A DNA stretch of 64,000 nt. Origin: Areca catechu. Its lineage: Eukaryota; Streptophyta; Magnoliopsida; Arecales; Arecaceae. Of the stretch, positions 23,424 to 34,185 are shown one piece after another (the first letter of the stretch is position 1; each line of letters opens with the position of its first letter). Where the stretch lies: NCBI GenBank assembly GCA_021397845.1, contig CM038050.1:149419980-149483979 (forward strand). Reading direction: 5' to 3'. Position numbers and translations under genes: made by a program. The notes beneath the pieces are model-generated. The model was not told where the DNA came from. It did no database searches and was given only the letters and a program-made list of their open reading frames with translations.

Positions 23424-24082
23424 AACTCTTCAATTCTCATCAAAATTTCTCAAAAATGATTTATAAATTCTCAAATATGTTTAAAGGTTATTTTTCTAAA
23501 TTTTATCAATTTTTTTAAATTTTACAGAATTTTATTTTGGGTAATTTATTGTTGGAGGTCGACACTTTAATTTTTCGGAGGTCGACACTTGAGGTCGACC
23601 CCTGAAAATTTTTAGAGGTCGACACTTGAACGGAAACCCTCTTTTTTAAAACCCGTCCGCAAGTCTTTTTTTCTCCACTTCTTTTTCATTTCTCCTTCGT
23701 GTGGTCCCCCTCCAACTTTCCTAAATCTCTAAACAGTAGATTTCCACCATTCTCCTTCATCTTTTTGGGTAATCCTCTCCTCTCCTCTTGCTTTCCTTGG
23801 AATCAAACCTCTTTTTGACCGTGTTCTTGGTTTTGGACAACCGAAAGCCTTTGCATCTATCTACCCTCAAATCTCGGTTGTTTTTCAATTGAAATCACTT
23901 ATTTCTTTCGTCCGTTTCTTACTTTTTCTTCATTTACTCTCGATTTTCTCCATTCTCACAAACCCTATCTCACCATTTCACCTTCTCCTCTTTTTCTCAA
24001 TCCGTGAACCTCTCTTTCCCTCTCCTTTCCTCTTAGCCTTGCTTCATTGCACTTCTCCCTAAGTTACCCCTCTTCCTTTCAT
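23424..24082 (+). promoter_or_regulatory. Pol-env spacer of element E with a second GTCGAC array
   Basis: Non-coding. 23554-23631 carries four copies of GAGGTCGAC in the same agaggtcgacacttg setting as in the LTR. Downstream, 23640-24080 is strongly pyrimidine-rich on the + strand (many ctcctctt and ctttcc runs) like a transcript leader. This is the same plan as in element D. A role as internal promoter for the env-like ORF is an inference. Confidence 0.55.
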
Positions 24083-25852
24083 ATGGGTCCGAGAAAGCAC
24101 TTGGTAGTAAGGAAAAGGAGATTGGAACAAGGCCAAGGTAGCACTGAGCGACGAAGAAAAGTCAGACATGAGCGTGAGCCGACCCCAGAGCCACCTGCAC
24201 CAGTGCCAGCCAGCTTAGTTCGGAAGAGCATTTCTAGTGGGAGGCGTGTGGATATACCATTCTGGGATCAGCATCACTTCTTTATTGGAGATGTACTGAG
24301 AGATGCAGGTTTGGTTCATTTCTGTACGATGTCTGAGAGATTCTACCCAGACCTCATCAGGGAGTTTTATGGATCCATGGCCACTGATGGCGTTGGATGG
24401 TCTGCTACAGTACGTGGGATCGAGATTCCAGTGACACCGGAGGTCATCAGTTGCGTTTGGAGGATTCCACTTCACGGCACTGCTGCCACTTCGATCAGCG
24501 ATAGAGAGCACGCCTTCAGATATATTCTAGAGCATGAGGATGTTAGCGGCATTTCCACAGTAGCCGCTAACCAGCTTTCACTGGAGATGAGAGTGCTGCA
24601 TCACATCATCGCCCGTATCTTGATTCCGAAGAGCGGGAGATTCGATTTTATCACTGAGCGTGAGCTGGTGTTGATGGTGTCCCTGAGACAGCGGACTCCC
24701 ATCAACCTTCCCAGGATCATGCTTCAGCAGATGGGTGAGGCAGCATCTCACAGGAGACTTGTTCAGCCATATGGCATGGGACTGACTCAGATATTCAAGG
24801 AGCATGGTATTTCATTTGACGGTATACCCTTCAGTCAGCTGTAGCATACTGATACTTATGGAGAGAAATCTCTGCATAGGATGGGATTTCGACTGATTGG
24901 TGACCGTTGGGTGCGACGAGAGTCTGGCCAGGAGCCAGATGAAGAGGATGAGATCCGAGCAGCTGAGGCAGGGCCTTCAGAGCCTACTGATCATGGTACA
25001 CCTCCTCGCCCAGCACCAGAGTCAGAGACTGCGGAGCCTGAGCCATTGACGCCACCACCCTCATCAGCTCCAGCACCTACTACTACTACTGCTACACCAC
25101 GGAGGACTACAGTGAGGATATCAGACTTTGAGCAGAGAGTGACTGATCACATTTCAGAGGTCCGGACAGAGATTACTGGTGTACGACAGGAGCTACATGA
25201 TCTGCGGACACACACAGATATGCGCATTGGTGCTCTCTCAGCTAGTATGGATACAGGATTCCGACAGATCCTCAGCCTACTGAGATTAGCACTGCCATCA
25301 GGGACTGCAAATTCGACAGTATCTCCTCCACATTCTGATGATGATGATGATGATGATGACTCCAGTGGATACAGTGACAGTGATGGAGATCAGCCTGGAG
25401 CAGGTAGTTATGATGTTCCACCTGCAGATCCGATTCCAGAGATACCCCCTTCTGCTGATCCTCCTTCTACTGATCTTCCGAGTACAGATCCTCCAGCCAC
25501 AGATGTGCCAGTAGATACTGAGCTTACAGAGTCACTGTTTGAGACTATTACTGGGATTCCGGATGATATAGATGAGCATACAGAGACAGATATTGATGAT
25601 CCCACAGCTTATGAGCTAGTCAGCAGGCAGACCCCAGCTCAGTCTACTCAGCATACTGATCCGTCTACTCCTTCTGCTACTGCTTTAGTTGGGACACCTA
25701 TGGAGCCCTTTCCTCGGACCTATAGATCTCGTAGGACTACCCCTAGGTCTGGTCCCTCTCTGAGGACTCGGAGTCACTCTCATAGGACTCCAAAATCCTC
25801 ATCTAGGATCTTGGCTCCTGTCTCTTTTGATATACCTTCTGATGAGGAGTAG
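24083..25852 (+). pseudogene. Env-like third ORF of element E, one in-frame stop
   Basis: I take the start as the ATG at 24083 (MGPRKHLVV), which lines up with the D protein; an upstream in-frame ATG at 24047 has no counterpart. 590 codons with a single TAG at 24842-24844. Residues 1-35 are strongly basic (RKRRLEQ, RRRKVRHER). About 50-275 is the domain shared with D (SGRRVDI, MRVLHHI, GRFDFITE, PYGMGLT). Then come a P/T/E-rich linker, a coiled coil (RISDFEQRVTDHISEVRTE on) and a low-complexity S/D/P/T tail ending PSDEE. No signal peptide or membrane helix is visible. Function unknown. Confidence 0.85.
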
Positions 25853-26512
25853 CCTCATAGATTTACTTGTTGTACTTAGTTTGCTTTGTATGGTCTGTTG
25901 TATCAGTGTTTTGTGCTTACTATGTAAGCAATTTTGTAACTGAATACATTTATTTTTATCTATATTGTGATATTTTACTGTCTGATACCAGCTCTTAGCA
26001 TTTATCTTTTTAAACCCTCAAGATAGAATATTTTTGTTATATTGAATGCACAAATTGAGGGGGAGCATGTATTTTATGCAACTAAATACCTCATAGTAAT
26101 GGAACATAAGTTTCTTTAATATATCTTTCACTACAAAAATGGACTTTTTGATTTTTGACAAAAAGGGGGAGTAGTAAAGTATATATGAGACATATATGAT
26201 TCTTATGAGTAAAGTATATATGAGACTCCTTCTTATGAGTAGTAAAGTATATATGATTCTTATGAGTAAAGCTTGTATGTTTCTTATCTTTTTGACTCAT
26301 GAGAATGTTTTCACAAAAAGAAAGAAGTAAATGAAAAGTAAAATCTTTTTGACTCTTGAGAATGGTTTCACAAAAAGTAGATGAAAAGTAAAATTTTTTT
26401 ATATACTCATGCATGTAAGGATTCTTTGAAAATTTTTATCATTGCTATATTTTGCTTTTGGACTTAATTGCATATATACTCAAGGTTTTGTCATCATCAA
26501 AAAAGGGGAGAT
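25853..26512 (+). promoter_or_regulatory. 3' untranslated region and polypurine tracts of element E
   Basis: Three purine tracts: gaggGGGAG at 26057-26065, aaaaaGGGGGAG at about 26160-26171 and aaaaGGGGAG at 26501-26510, the last touching the LTR. Between them a short theme (agtaaagtatatatgag, about 26177-26275) is repeated, and another (ctttttgactc-tgagaatg) occurs twice near 26290 and 26350. No ORF is supported. Confidence 0.75.
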
Positions 26513-27984
26513 TGTTGACTTTGGCTCCTTAGTTTTGATGATTAACAAAAGGTTGAGTATATGTTTGGACTAATGTTTCATCTCAAGATAAAGTTTCAGG
26601 ACTTAGGTTATTCAAAAAGAGTATCAAGAGTACAATGATGAAACTAAGTTTGCCTGATTTGGAAAAGAGCTCTTCTACCTTGGACAAGATCAAATTTCTC
26701 ATATTGGACCTTCCTGTTAAGAAATATTTAACAAAAGAAACAAAGGCTTAGAGAAACTCAAGCATGGCACGCACATCTCTAAGAGTTTCAAAAATTTCAG
26801 ATCAGAGGTCGACCACCAGAGGTCGACACCTTGTCAAAGGTCGACCACCAGAGGTTGACTCTTGAAGAGAAGAAAAGTTCAGCATGGCCGGCACGGCAAC
26901 ATCTCAGTGGCACGCTCCAGAGGTCGACCACCAGAGGTCAACACCTGTCCAGAGGTCGACACCAGAGGTCGACTCATAGCCTGAGAATTCAAAATGGGCA
27001 GAACTATGGTTTTCTGGATTTTTGCCTAAAACAAACTGGAGGTCGACTCATGAGGTCGACACTTGATCCAGAGGTCGACTCATGAGGTCGACTCATGGCA
27101 TAACGGCTAGTTTTTCTGAATTTTTGATTTGATTTCTAACGGCCATAAACGGCCATATTTTTTATTCTAACGGTCTTGTGGAGTTGTTTCAGCATGAATG
27201 AGGTATTTAACCTCCACCAAACTTCAAAAAAGACAAGGAGACAAAGTGAAAAAGTTTAGAGTCAAAGTACAAAGCCTTCAATCAATTCCAAGCCAAAAAG
27301 AGTGAGAAAACCAAGAGATTCCTTACCCAAAAGCTTTCCATTTTTGAGGAATCCAACTTTCAAGTATTTGGCATTTAGTGAGGTCCAAAGATTCCAAGGG
27401 AAAAGGCTTGAAGAGTCTCCATCAAGAGCTACAACGAATTTCTTATTGCTCAAAAGGAGTTTGTCTAGTTTTATTAATTGTATTCATATTCTTTTGTCTT
27501 TAGCTAGTTTCAAGGGAATTTGAAACTAGTGTGAGGTTTGTTGGTGAGCCAATTGATAAAACCAACTAGGGTTGCTTGTAAGCCCGAAGCCAAAACAAGT
27601 GAGTGGGTTTGTTGGTGAGCTAATTGATAAACCAACTAGGGTTGCTTGTAAGCCCGAAGCCAAAACAAGTGTGTAAGGTTTTGACTTGTGAGCCTGGTAA
27701 AACAAGTCGGCTGTAATCTAAAGATTATAGTGGAAATTCCCAAGTGGAGCTTGGGGAGTGGATGTAGGTGCTAGGTGCACCGAACCACTATACTTCTTGT
27801 GTGTTTGCATTGCTTCTCTTTTTATCTTCTTTTTCTCTTTAATTGTTGATTTATTTCATTGCTTCCGTTGCACAATTATTTGAGCACTATCACTCTTCAC
27901 CTTAAAACTTGGTAGCACATATATTGCTTTAATTTTTTAAATACCCAATTCACCCCCCCTCTTGGGCACCATATCTGGGCAACA
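26513..27984 (+). repeat. 3' LTR of element E (1472 bp)
   Basis: Matches 17041-18516 with about 20 scattered base changes and three indels: loss or gain of a 15-base repeat near 26715, an extra GTCGAC unit near 27080-27097, and single bases. Ends ctgggcaaca directly before the GTGAT duplication. Confidence 0.95.
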
Positions 27985-29943
27985 GTGATTTTCAAAACCT
28001 GGTGGTTGTTCCACAAAAACTTGTTCAGAGATAAAACCATTAAGAAATGCATTCTTTACATCCATTTGAAAAAGTTTGAAATTCATATAGCAAGCAAATG
28101 CAGGTAGTAATCTAATGGCTTCTAGTCTTGCTACAGGTGCATAAGTTTCATCAAAATCATACCTTATTCTTGGTTATATCCCTTAGCCACTAGTCTAGCT
28201 TTGTTTCTTATTATGTTTCCTTGTTCATCTAATTTATTCTTATAGACCCATTTGGTTCCTATTATTGGATAGTCAGTAGGTCTATCAACTAATGTCCAAA
28301 CCCTATTCCTTTCAAACTGGTTTAATTCATCATGCATTGCCATCATCCAGTTTGGGTCAGTCTCAGCTTCTTCTAGGCTATGGGGTTCTATTTATGATAC
28401 AAAGGCTAGGTAATCATGTGCATCCTTATATGCAGACCTAGTCCTAACATCATGTGAAGGATCTTCTATGATTAATTCTTTAGGATGAGATGTAACATAC
28501 CTCCAGTCCCTCGGTAGATCGGTGTGATCCTTACTTACCATTTCTTCTCCGTCTTGAGTGTCTTTATCTTGAATGCTCAAGTCCTTCATTCCTTTTTGCA
28601 ACGTACCTGCATCATTATCTATGTACTCTTCTTGTCTAGAAGGTGTAGGGTTAGTTTCAATAAATACAACATGTATTGACTCTTCAACAGCAAGAGTCCT
28701 TTTATTAAAAACCCAATATGTTTTGCTATGTAATGAATAACCTAAGAAAATTGCATCATCAGCTTTAGAATCAAATTTTCCTAAATTATCTTTTTTATTG
28801 TTATGCATAAAGCATTTGCATCCAAACACATAAAAATAACTGATATTGGGTTTTCTATAATTTCAAAGCTCATAGGGGTTTTCTTTAAAATATGACGGAT
28901 CAAAACGCGGTTTAAAATATAGCATGCAGTGTTCATCGCTTCTGCCCAAAAGTACTTTGGAAGATTGCCTTCGCACAACATTGTGCGAGCCATTTCTTCC
29001 AATGTCCTATTTTTCCTCTCTACAACATAATTTTTTTGAGGTGTTCTAGGAGCGGAGAAGTTGTGATCAATGCCAAATTCAGTATAATAATCTTCAAAAA
29101 ATTGATTTTCAAATTCAGTTCCATGATCACTTCTAATTGAAATTAAAGATAAGTTCTTTTGATTTGAAACCTTTTTTTGAATATTCTGAAAACATGAAAG
29201 GTTTCATCTTTTGAAGCAATAAACAAAATCCAAGTAAATCTTGAAAAATCATCTACTATCACAAGAGCATATTTCATACCTCCTAAGCTTATGGTCTTAG
29301 TAGGTCCGAAAAGGTCCATGTGAAGTAGTTCAAGTGGTCTTGTTGTAGAAACTATATTCTTTGATTTAAAACTCTCCCTGGTTTGTTTACCCATTTGGCA
29401 TGCATCACAAACATGATCAAAATTAATTTTAAACTTAGGCATGCCTCTAACAAGATCTTTAGAAATCAATTTGGCAATAGTATGCATGCTAGCATGACCT
29501 AATCGTCTATGCCACAGTAAACATGACTCTTTGGTCTTATCATTCATTGCAACTAGACTGGGGCTACTTGACATGGCAAGATCATTAAGATCTACCACAT
29601 AAATATTCCCAAGTTTTTGTCCAATGAACTTATTGCTAGAATCTAAAGAGTTAGTTACTATACACATAGAAGATTCAAAGACAACCTTGAAGCCTTTATC
29701 ACATAATTGGCTTATGCTTAAAAGATTATGCTTCAACTTGTCTACTAGCAAAACATTTTCAATAAAAGTGAAGGGAGTTATTTTGATCTTACCAATACTG
29801 ATTATTCTCCCTTTGTCATTGTCTCCAAAGGTGACCATGCCTCCTTTCATTTCAAGGATGATAAACTGGTCCTTGTCACCCGTCATATGTCTTGAGCAGC
29901 CACTGTCTAAGTACCACCTTTTCTTCAATTTTTGGGCTGCAAG
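27985..29943 (-). pseudogene. Element D protease, integrase and RT N-terminal part
   Basis: From 29928 down: protease WYLDSGCSRHM; integrase with HRRLGHASM, LHMDLFGP and a second catalytic region broken by a frameshift near 29150; then EEMARTMLCE, YFWAEAMNTACYILNR, and RT beginning with GTKWVYKNKLDEQG and ARLVAKGYNQ before several stops. It ends at the E insertion; the reading resumes at 17035 in the KALYGLK region. Clearly homologous to E pol but much more decayed. Confidence 0.85.
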
Positions 29944-29960
29944 ACATTCCTACAAAATAA

Positions 29961-31856
29961 TCAATGAATTCTTTTAGGTACCCAAGCTACCATGGATCCT
30001 TGCAGGTCAGCAGAGGTGGTTCCTTTGGGAATCTAGATTTTTCTTACATTCTTATGGACATTTCTAGAATTATTGCAGTCAAAAGCTTTATGTCCTATTC
30101 TTTTGCAAACATGGCATACAACTTTAGAGTTTTTAATAAAAGCAAAATTAAAAGTTTTAAAAGTTAATGCAATTGATGCAGATTTTGAAGCTTTTAAAAT
30201 ATAAGTATTTTTGCTCAAGTTCTTAGGAACATACAATAAAGATTTTGAAGTCAAAACAGTTTTTGGTGCAGCCAAAGCTTTTTGTGATAATATGTTTTGA
30301 ACAGGTACTTTATATTTCACAAAGGTAGTTGCTAAAATTCCATTCATAATAGAAGTTTTAAAACCAAATCCAGCTTTGTTTCCTGAAATTCATTTTTTTT
30401 AAAAATTAACTCAAGCTTATTTTAAGACAAAGTAAGTTTTTCAACTAATGGCTTGAGTTTTGTAACCTCCTTTTTTAATTCAATATTTTCAGTAAATAAA
30501 TCATTGTTTTTCCTTTCACATAAGAGATTTTCATTTTTCAACTTTTCAATTCTTTCAGAAAAGTCATGCAGTTCTTATTGCAATAAAAGGTTCTTTTTTG
30601 AAATTTCTTTTTTCTGTTTGAGTAAAGAGTCATTCATATTTTTCAATGATTTTATCTTTACTCCAGCTTTCTTAAATTCAGATAATAGATCATGAAACGC
30701 AGAATTTAATTCGTCAAATGTAAATTCAATGCAATTGCTAGGGGATGTTACCTCATCTTCAAGACCCATTAAACACAGATTTGAAGCCTTGGTGGTTTCT
30801 TCTTCTTCAAACGAAAATGATTCTTCACTATTGGACCATGTGGCAACCATGGCTTTCTTCTTCTTTTTTTGTCCGAAGGATTTCTTCAACAGATGACAGT
30901 CTGGATGAATGTGCCCCGGCTTCTTGCATTCATAGCATGTGGGGACTACTTCTTTATCTTTCTCTCTGTCCTTTTCTTTTTCTTTTTCGTAATCCTTCCT
31001 ATGGAATTTTCGGTTGAATCGTCCTTTCTTCCTTTCCATGAACTTTTTGAATCTCCTCACAACCATTGCGATATCATCGTCTCTAGGCCATCATTGAGGA
31101 GGTGCTTTCTTCTTCAGACTCTTCATCATCCCTCTTTGATTCGGTAGCAGCTCTGAAGGCTATAGTTTTCTTTTTCTTCTATTCGTCTTCAGTTCTGTGC
31201 TGCATAGTCAGCTCGTGGATGATAAGTGATCCCAGTAGTTCATCCAGTAGTAATGTGTTGAGATCTTTGGCCTCCTGGATTGCTGTCAATTTGGGATCCC
31301 ACTTGTCAGGTAGAGATCGGAGTATCTTCTAAACTAGATCAGCATTTGAGTATACCCTACCAAGACTCTTCAAACCATTAATAATATCTGTAAATCTAGA
31401 AAACAAGAAAGAAATTGTTTCAGAAGGTTCCATCTTAATCAGTTCATAGTTGTGAACTAAAAGATTTATCTTTGAGGTTTTCACTTGGAAAGTTTCCTCA
31501 TGAGTCACTTCGAGTTTGTCCCAGATTTCCTTTACTGAAGAGCAAGTGGAAATTCGATTGAACTCATTTGCATCCAAAGCACAGTATAGTAAGTTCATTG
31601 CTTTGGCATTCAATTTCTCCATTTTCATGTCATGATCATCCCAGTCCTCTTCAGGCTTAGGGATGTCCACACCATCAACTTTGATCGTGGGAATGTGTGG
31701 CTCTTTTAAGATGACCTTCCATAATTGAAAATCAACAGCTTGAATGTAAATTTTCATTCGTGCTTTCCAATAAAAGTAATTAGTGCCTGTGAATAGTGGA
31801 GGTCTATTTGTTGACTGGCCTTCGGCCAAGGATATACTCATGGGATGAGCCATCAA
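29961..31856 (-). pseudogene. Gag of element D
   Basis: Starts 40 bases after the LTR with MMAHPMSISLAEGQ, followed by the gag blocks FTGTNYFYWKARMKIYIQ and STCSSVKEIWDKLEVTHEE. A TAG at 31331-31329 and later frameshifts break it. Further on are a K/E-rich stretch, a knuckle (CYECKKPGHIHPDC), a coiled coil and a second knuckle (CHVCKRIGHKAFDC, about 30115-30075), ending with WVPKRIH and TGA at 29963-29961. Same build as E gag. Confidence 0.85.
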
Positions 31857-31883
31857 TCTTTACTCGAGTAATCAGAGACACTA

Positions 31884-31894
31884 CTCTGATACCA
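31884..31894 (-). promoter_or_regulatory. Primer-binding site of element D
   Basis: Minus strand TGGTATCAGAG, two bases from the LTR, complementary to the initiator tRNA-Met 3' end. Confidence 0.85.
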
Positions 31895-31896
31895 GC

Positions 31897-33403
31897 TGTT
31901 GCCCAGGTTGCTTTTCCCAAGAGGGGGATGAATTGGGAATTACAAAATTTCTTGCAAATATGTGCACAAGTAATTAATTCCTTTTAGTAGTGGAGTATTG
32001 TGTTAATCAGAATTAGATGTGGAAGTTGAAAAGTAAGTAAAGCACAACACAAACAAAGCAAGTTTAGAGTAGTTCGGAGCAACCCAGCTCCTATGTCCAC
32101 TACCCAAGTTCACCACTCGGGATTTCCACTATATCCCCCAAATTGGAATGCAGTCGGATTGTTTTACAGGCTCACAATCCCAACCTCTATACTTTGGTTT
32201 TTAAACCGGGCTCACCAAAGAAACCCACACTAGGTTTTCACAGGTTCACCTAAAACCTCTACACTTTGGTTTTTAAGTAGGCTTACCAAAGAAACCTATT
32301 TGGTTTTTACAAACGGGCTCACCAATAACCCAAGTATTCTAAAGTAGAATGAAAAGTAATAGAAATGACAAACTAGGTTGTCTGGTGGTTGCCAATGCAG
32401 CTCTAGTGAAGCTCAATTGAATGCCCTTCAATGCACTTCAATGGCTTCCTTGCTTTCCTCAAAAGTTGCTTCAAGCTTCTGATAAGAGTTGGTGAAGGCT
32501 TGAAGACTGACTTCAAAGCTCAAGTGCTCTCTCTTCTTACTTCAGTAAATGTTCAACAACTCATTAGTCTCTCTAAGGATGTTCTCATACCTCATTTATA
32601 GAGACTTCAATTGCCTTCCCTTGATTTTGAACATTGTAGACTGTTGGGAAGTGACAGCTTACCGTTGGAGCATTTTTGGGATTCAAACTCAGAATTCTGG
32701 AACTAGCCGTTGGAAGAGTGACCCCGTCATTCCAGTCGGCTCAGATCAGCTTTGGGTCGGCTGGGTTGAAATCCAGTCGGCTAGGTTCTACAGTCGAGAA
32801 AATGGATCACTCTGGATGAGTCGGCTAGGCTGAAATCCAGTCAGCTAGGTTCCACAGTCGAGAAAATAGATCACTCTGGACGAGTCGACTAGGCTGAAAT
32901 CCAGTCGGCTCGGATCCCTGAGGTTCTCAGAACATTCTCAACCAAGTTCTGGTCGAGTCGGCTGGGACTTGGTGCCAGTCGACTGGGTCTGCATGCCAGA
33001 GATTTTCTTTCTTATGCCAGTGCCAAAGTCGGCTGGTTCCTCCATCCAGTCGGCTCAAGATTGGTTCTTCAGCCTGACCAATTTCAATTCTCCAGAACTC
33101 ATATCCTAAGCTTTGAAGACTTCCTTAGGCTCTTCTTACAACAATATCAAGAGAAATCAAAGCTTGAAAACTAGTAGAAGCAACCCTTTATCTTTGATTG
33201 AAATAGAAAATTTTTTGTTGTATTCTTCTTTACAAGATTCTACTTACTTACAACTCAACATAAAGAAATAAAGGTTGTAGGGTTTAAAAAATATGTCAAA
33301 GTAGTCATCCTACAAAAACTTGTCAACCATTTGAAGATTTGTTAGATAACCAAATATATGCTCTAATATTTTGTTATCATCAAAATCACTTCAAGGTTCA
33401 ACA
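31897..33403 (-). repeat. 5' LTR of element D (1507 bp)
   Basis: On the + strand begins TGTTGCCCAGG and ends TTCAACA, directly before the AATTC duplication. Minus-strand TATA box TATAAATG at 32593-32600. The CCAGTCGGCT array is at 32733-33056. The U5 hairpin arms have a 7-base stem (TTCCCAA with TTGGGAA on the minus strand, about 31916-31945). Confidence 0.9.
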
Positions 33404-34185
33404 AATTCTCTTGAAGTTAAGTCAAAAGATTTTCAAGTAAAATTACACAAGTTTTGTCTTAGAGACAAAAAGATTTTAAGGAGGAGACAAGAAGCATTGG
33501 AGGAATAAATTTTAATGTTAAAGAAGTATTGAAAGCATTTGAAAAAGTTGGAGAAGTTTTTGAAGAGTTTTAGAAGCTTTTATAGTGAAGGAGTCGACTC
33601 TTGGAGCAAAGGAGTTGGCTCTTGCAGAAAAAATAGAAGGCTGAAATTTCAAAACATGTAGAAGAGTTGACTCCTATGAAAAAGAGCCGACTAACAAAAA
33701 CAAAATAAAAGATTGAAATTTTAGATCACCTAGACAAGCCAACTTGTGGACTATTGACAGGTTCAAATGGCTAGTTCTGCAGCTATTCTTTTTTGCCTAG
33801 AACTTTTTTTAATGGCTATTTTTTGAATTCCAATGGCTAGAAATGGTTAAATGGACTTTTAAACTAATGAAAAATTATAAAAAGAATATTATTAAAGAAA
33901 TGATTAAGTTTAGATTAATAATTCTTATTAAAAAATATTTTAAAAAAGAGAGATAATCTCTAACATTAATTGATATTCAAGAGAGTGGATGTAGGTGCTA
34001 GAATTATACCAAACCATTATAAATCCTCTTTGTTTATGTGTGCTTCTTTACTTTCTAGCTTTGCATCCTGTACAACTCATATTATACTTGGCTCACAAAC
34101 TCAAAGTTTTTAAAGTGCACATATCCCCTAATTTTTTTTTGAAAATCCAATTCACCCCTCTTTTGGATTGTTTAGCTAGGCAACA

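Larger units (their letters stand above)
17041..27984 (+). mobile_element. Sirevirus-type copia element E, nearly intact, 10.9 kb
   Basis: LTRs at 17041-18516 and 26513-27984 are nearly identical. TSD GTGAT at 17036-17040 and 27985-27989. Order: LTR, PBS, gag, pol (protease, integrase, RT, RNase H), spacer, env-like ORF, multiple polypurine tracts, LTR. It interrupts the RT of element D. Breaks: one base lost near the gag end, four in-frame stops and one lost base in pol, one stop in the env-like ORF. About 20 base differences between LTRs (counted by eye) make it the youngest insertion here. Confidence 0.95.
11352..33403 (-). mobile_element. Sirevirus-type copia element D, split by element E
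   Basis: LTRs at 11352-12876 and 31897-33403 are close copies. The element is flanked by AATTC at 11347-11351 and 33404-33408. On the minus strand the order is LTR, PBS (TGGTATCAGAG), gag, protease, integrase, RT (interrupted by E), RNase H, spacer, env-like ORF, a region with several polypurine tracts, LTR. The extra ORF after pol, the coiled-coil gag and the repeated polypurine tracts are Sirevirus traits. About 11.1 kb without E. It carries many stops and frameshifts, clearly older than E. Confidence 0.9.
11224..34185 (+). mobile_element. Element F: Sirevirus-type solo LTR (about 905 bp), split by element D
   Basis: The left piece, 11224-11351, starts TGATGTCC and has the ttgatttcgatgataacaaa block seen at the start of the D and E LTRs. 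The right piece, 33404-34185, ends with caattcacccctcttttgga...gctaggcaaca, the same end as E and D. No internal region is attached, so it is a solo LTR. The flanks ggcca (11219-11223) and ggttg (34186-34190) could be a TSD differing by three transitions, which is tentative. GTCGAC-type motifs occur at 33590-33700 (GAGTCGACTC and decayed forms). Confidence 0.75.

Noticed and set aside
24083..25852. Env-like ORF as a true viral envelope gene
   Set aside because: No signal peptide, membrane helix or fusion-peptide-like segment; basic N-terminus argues for another role.
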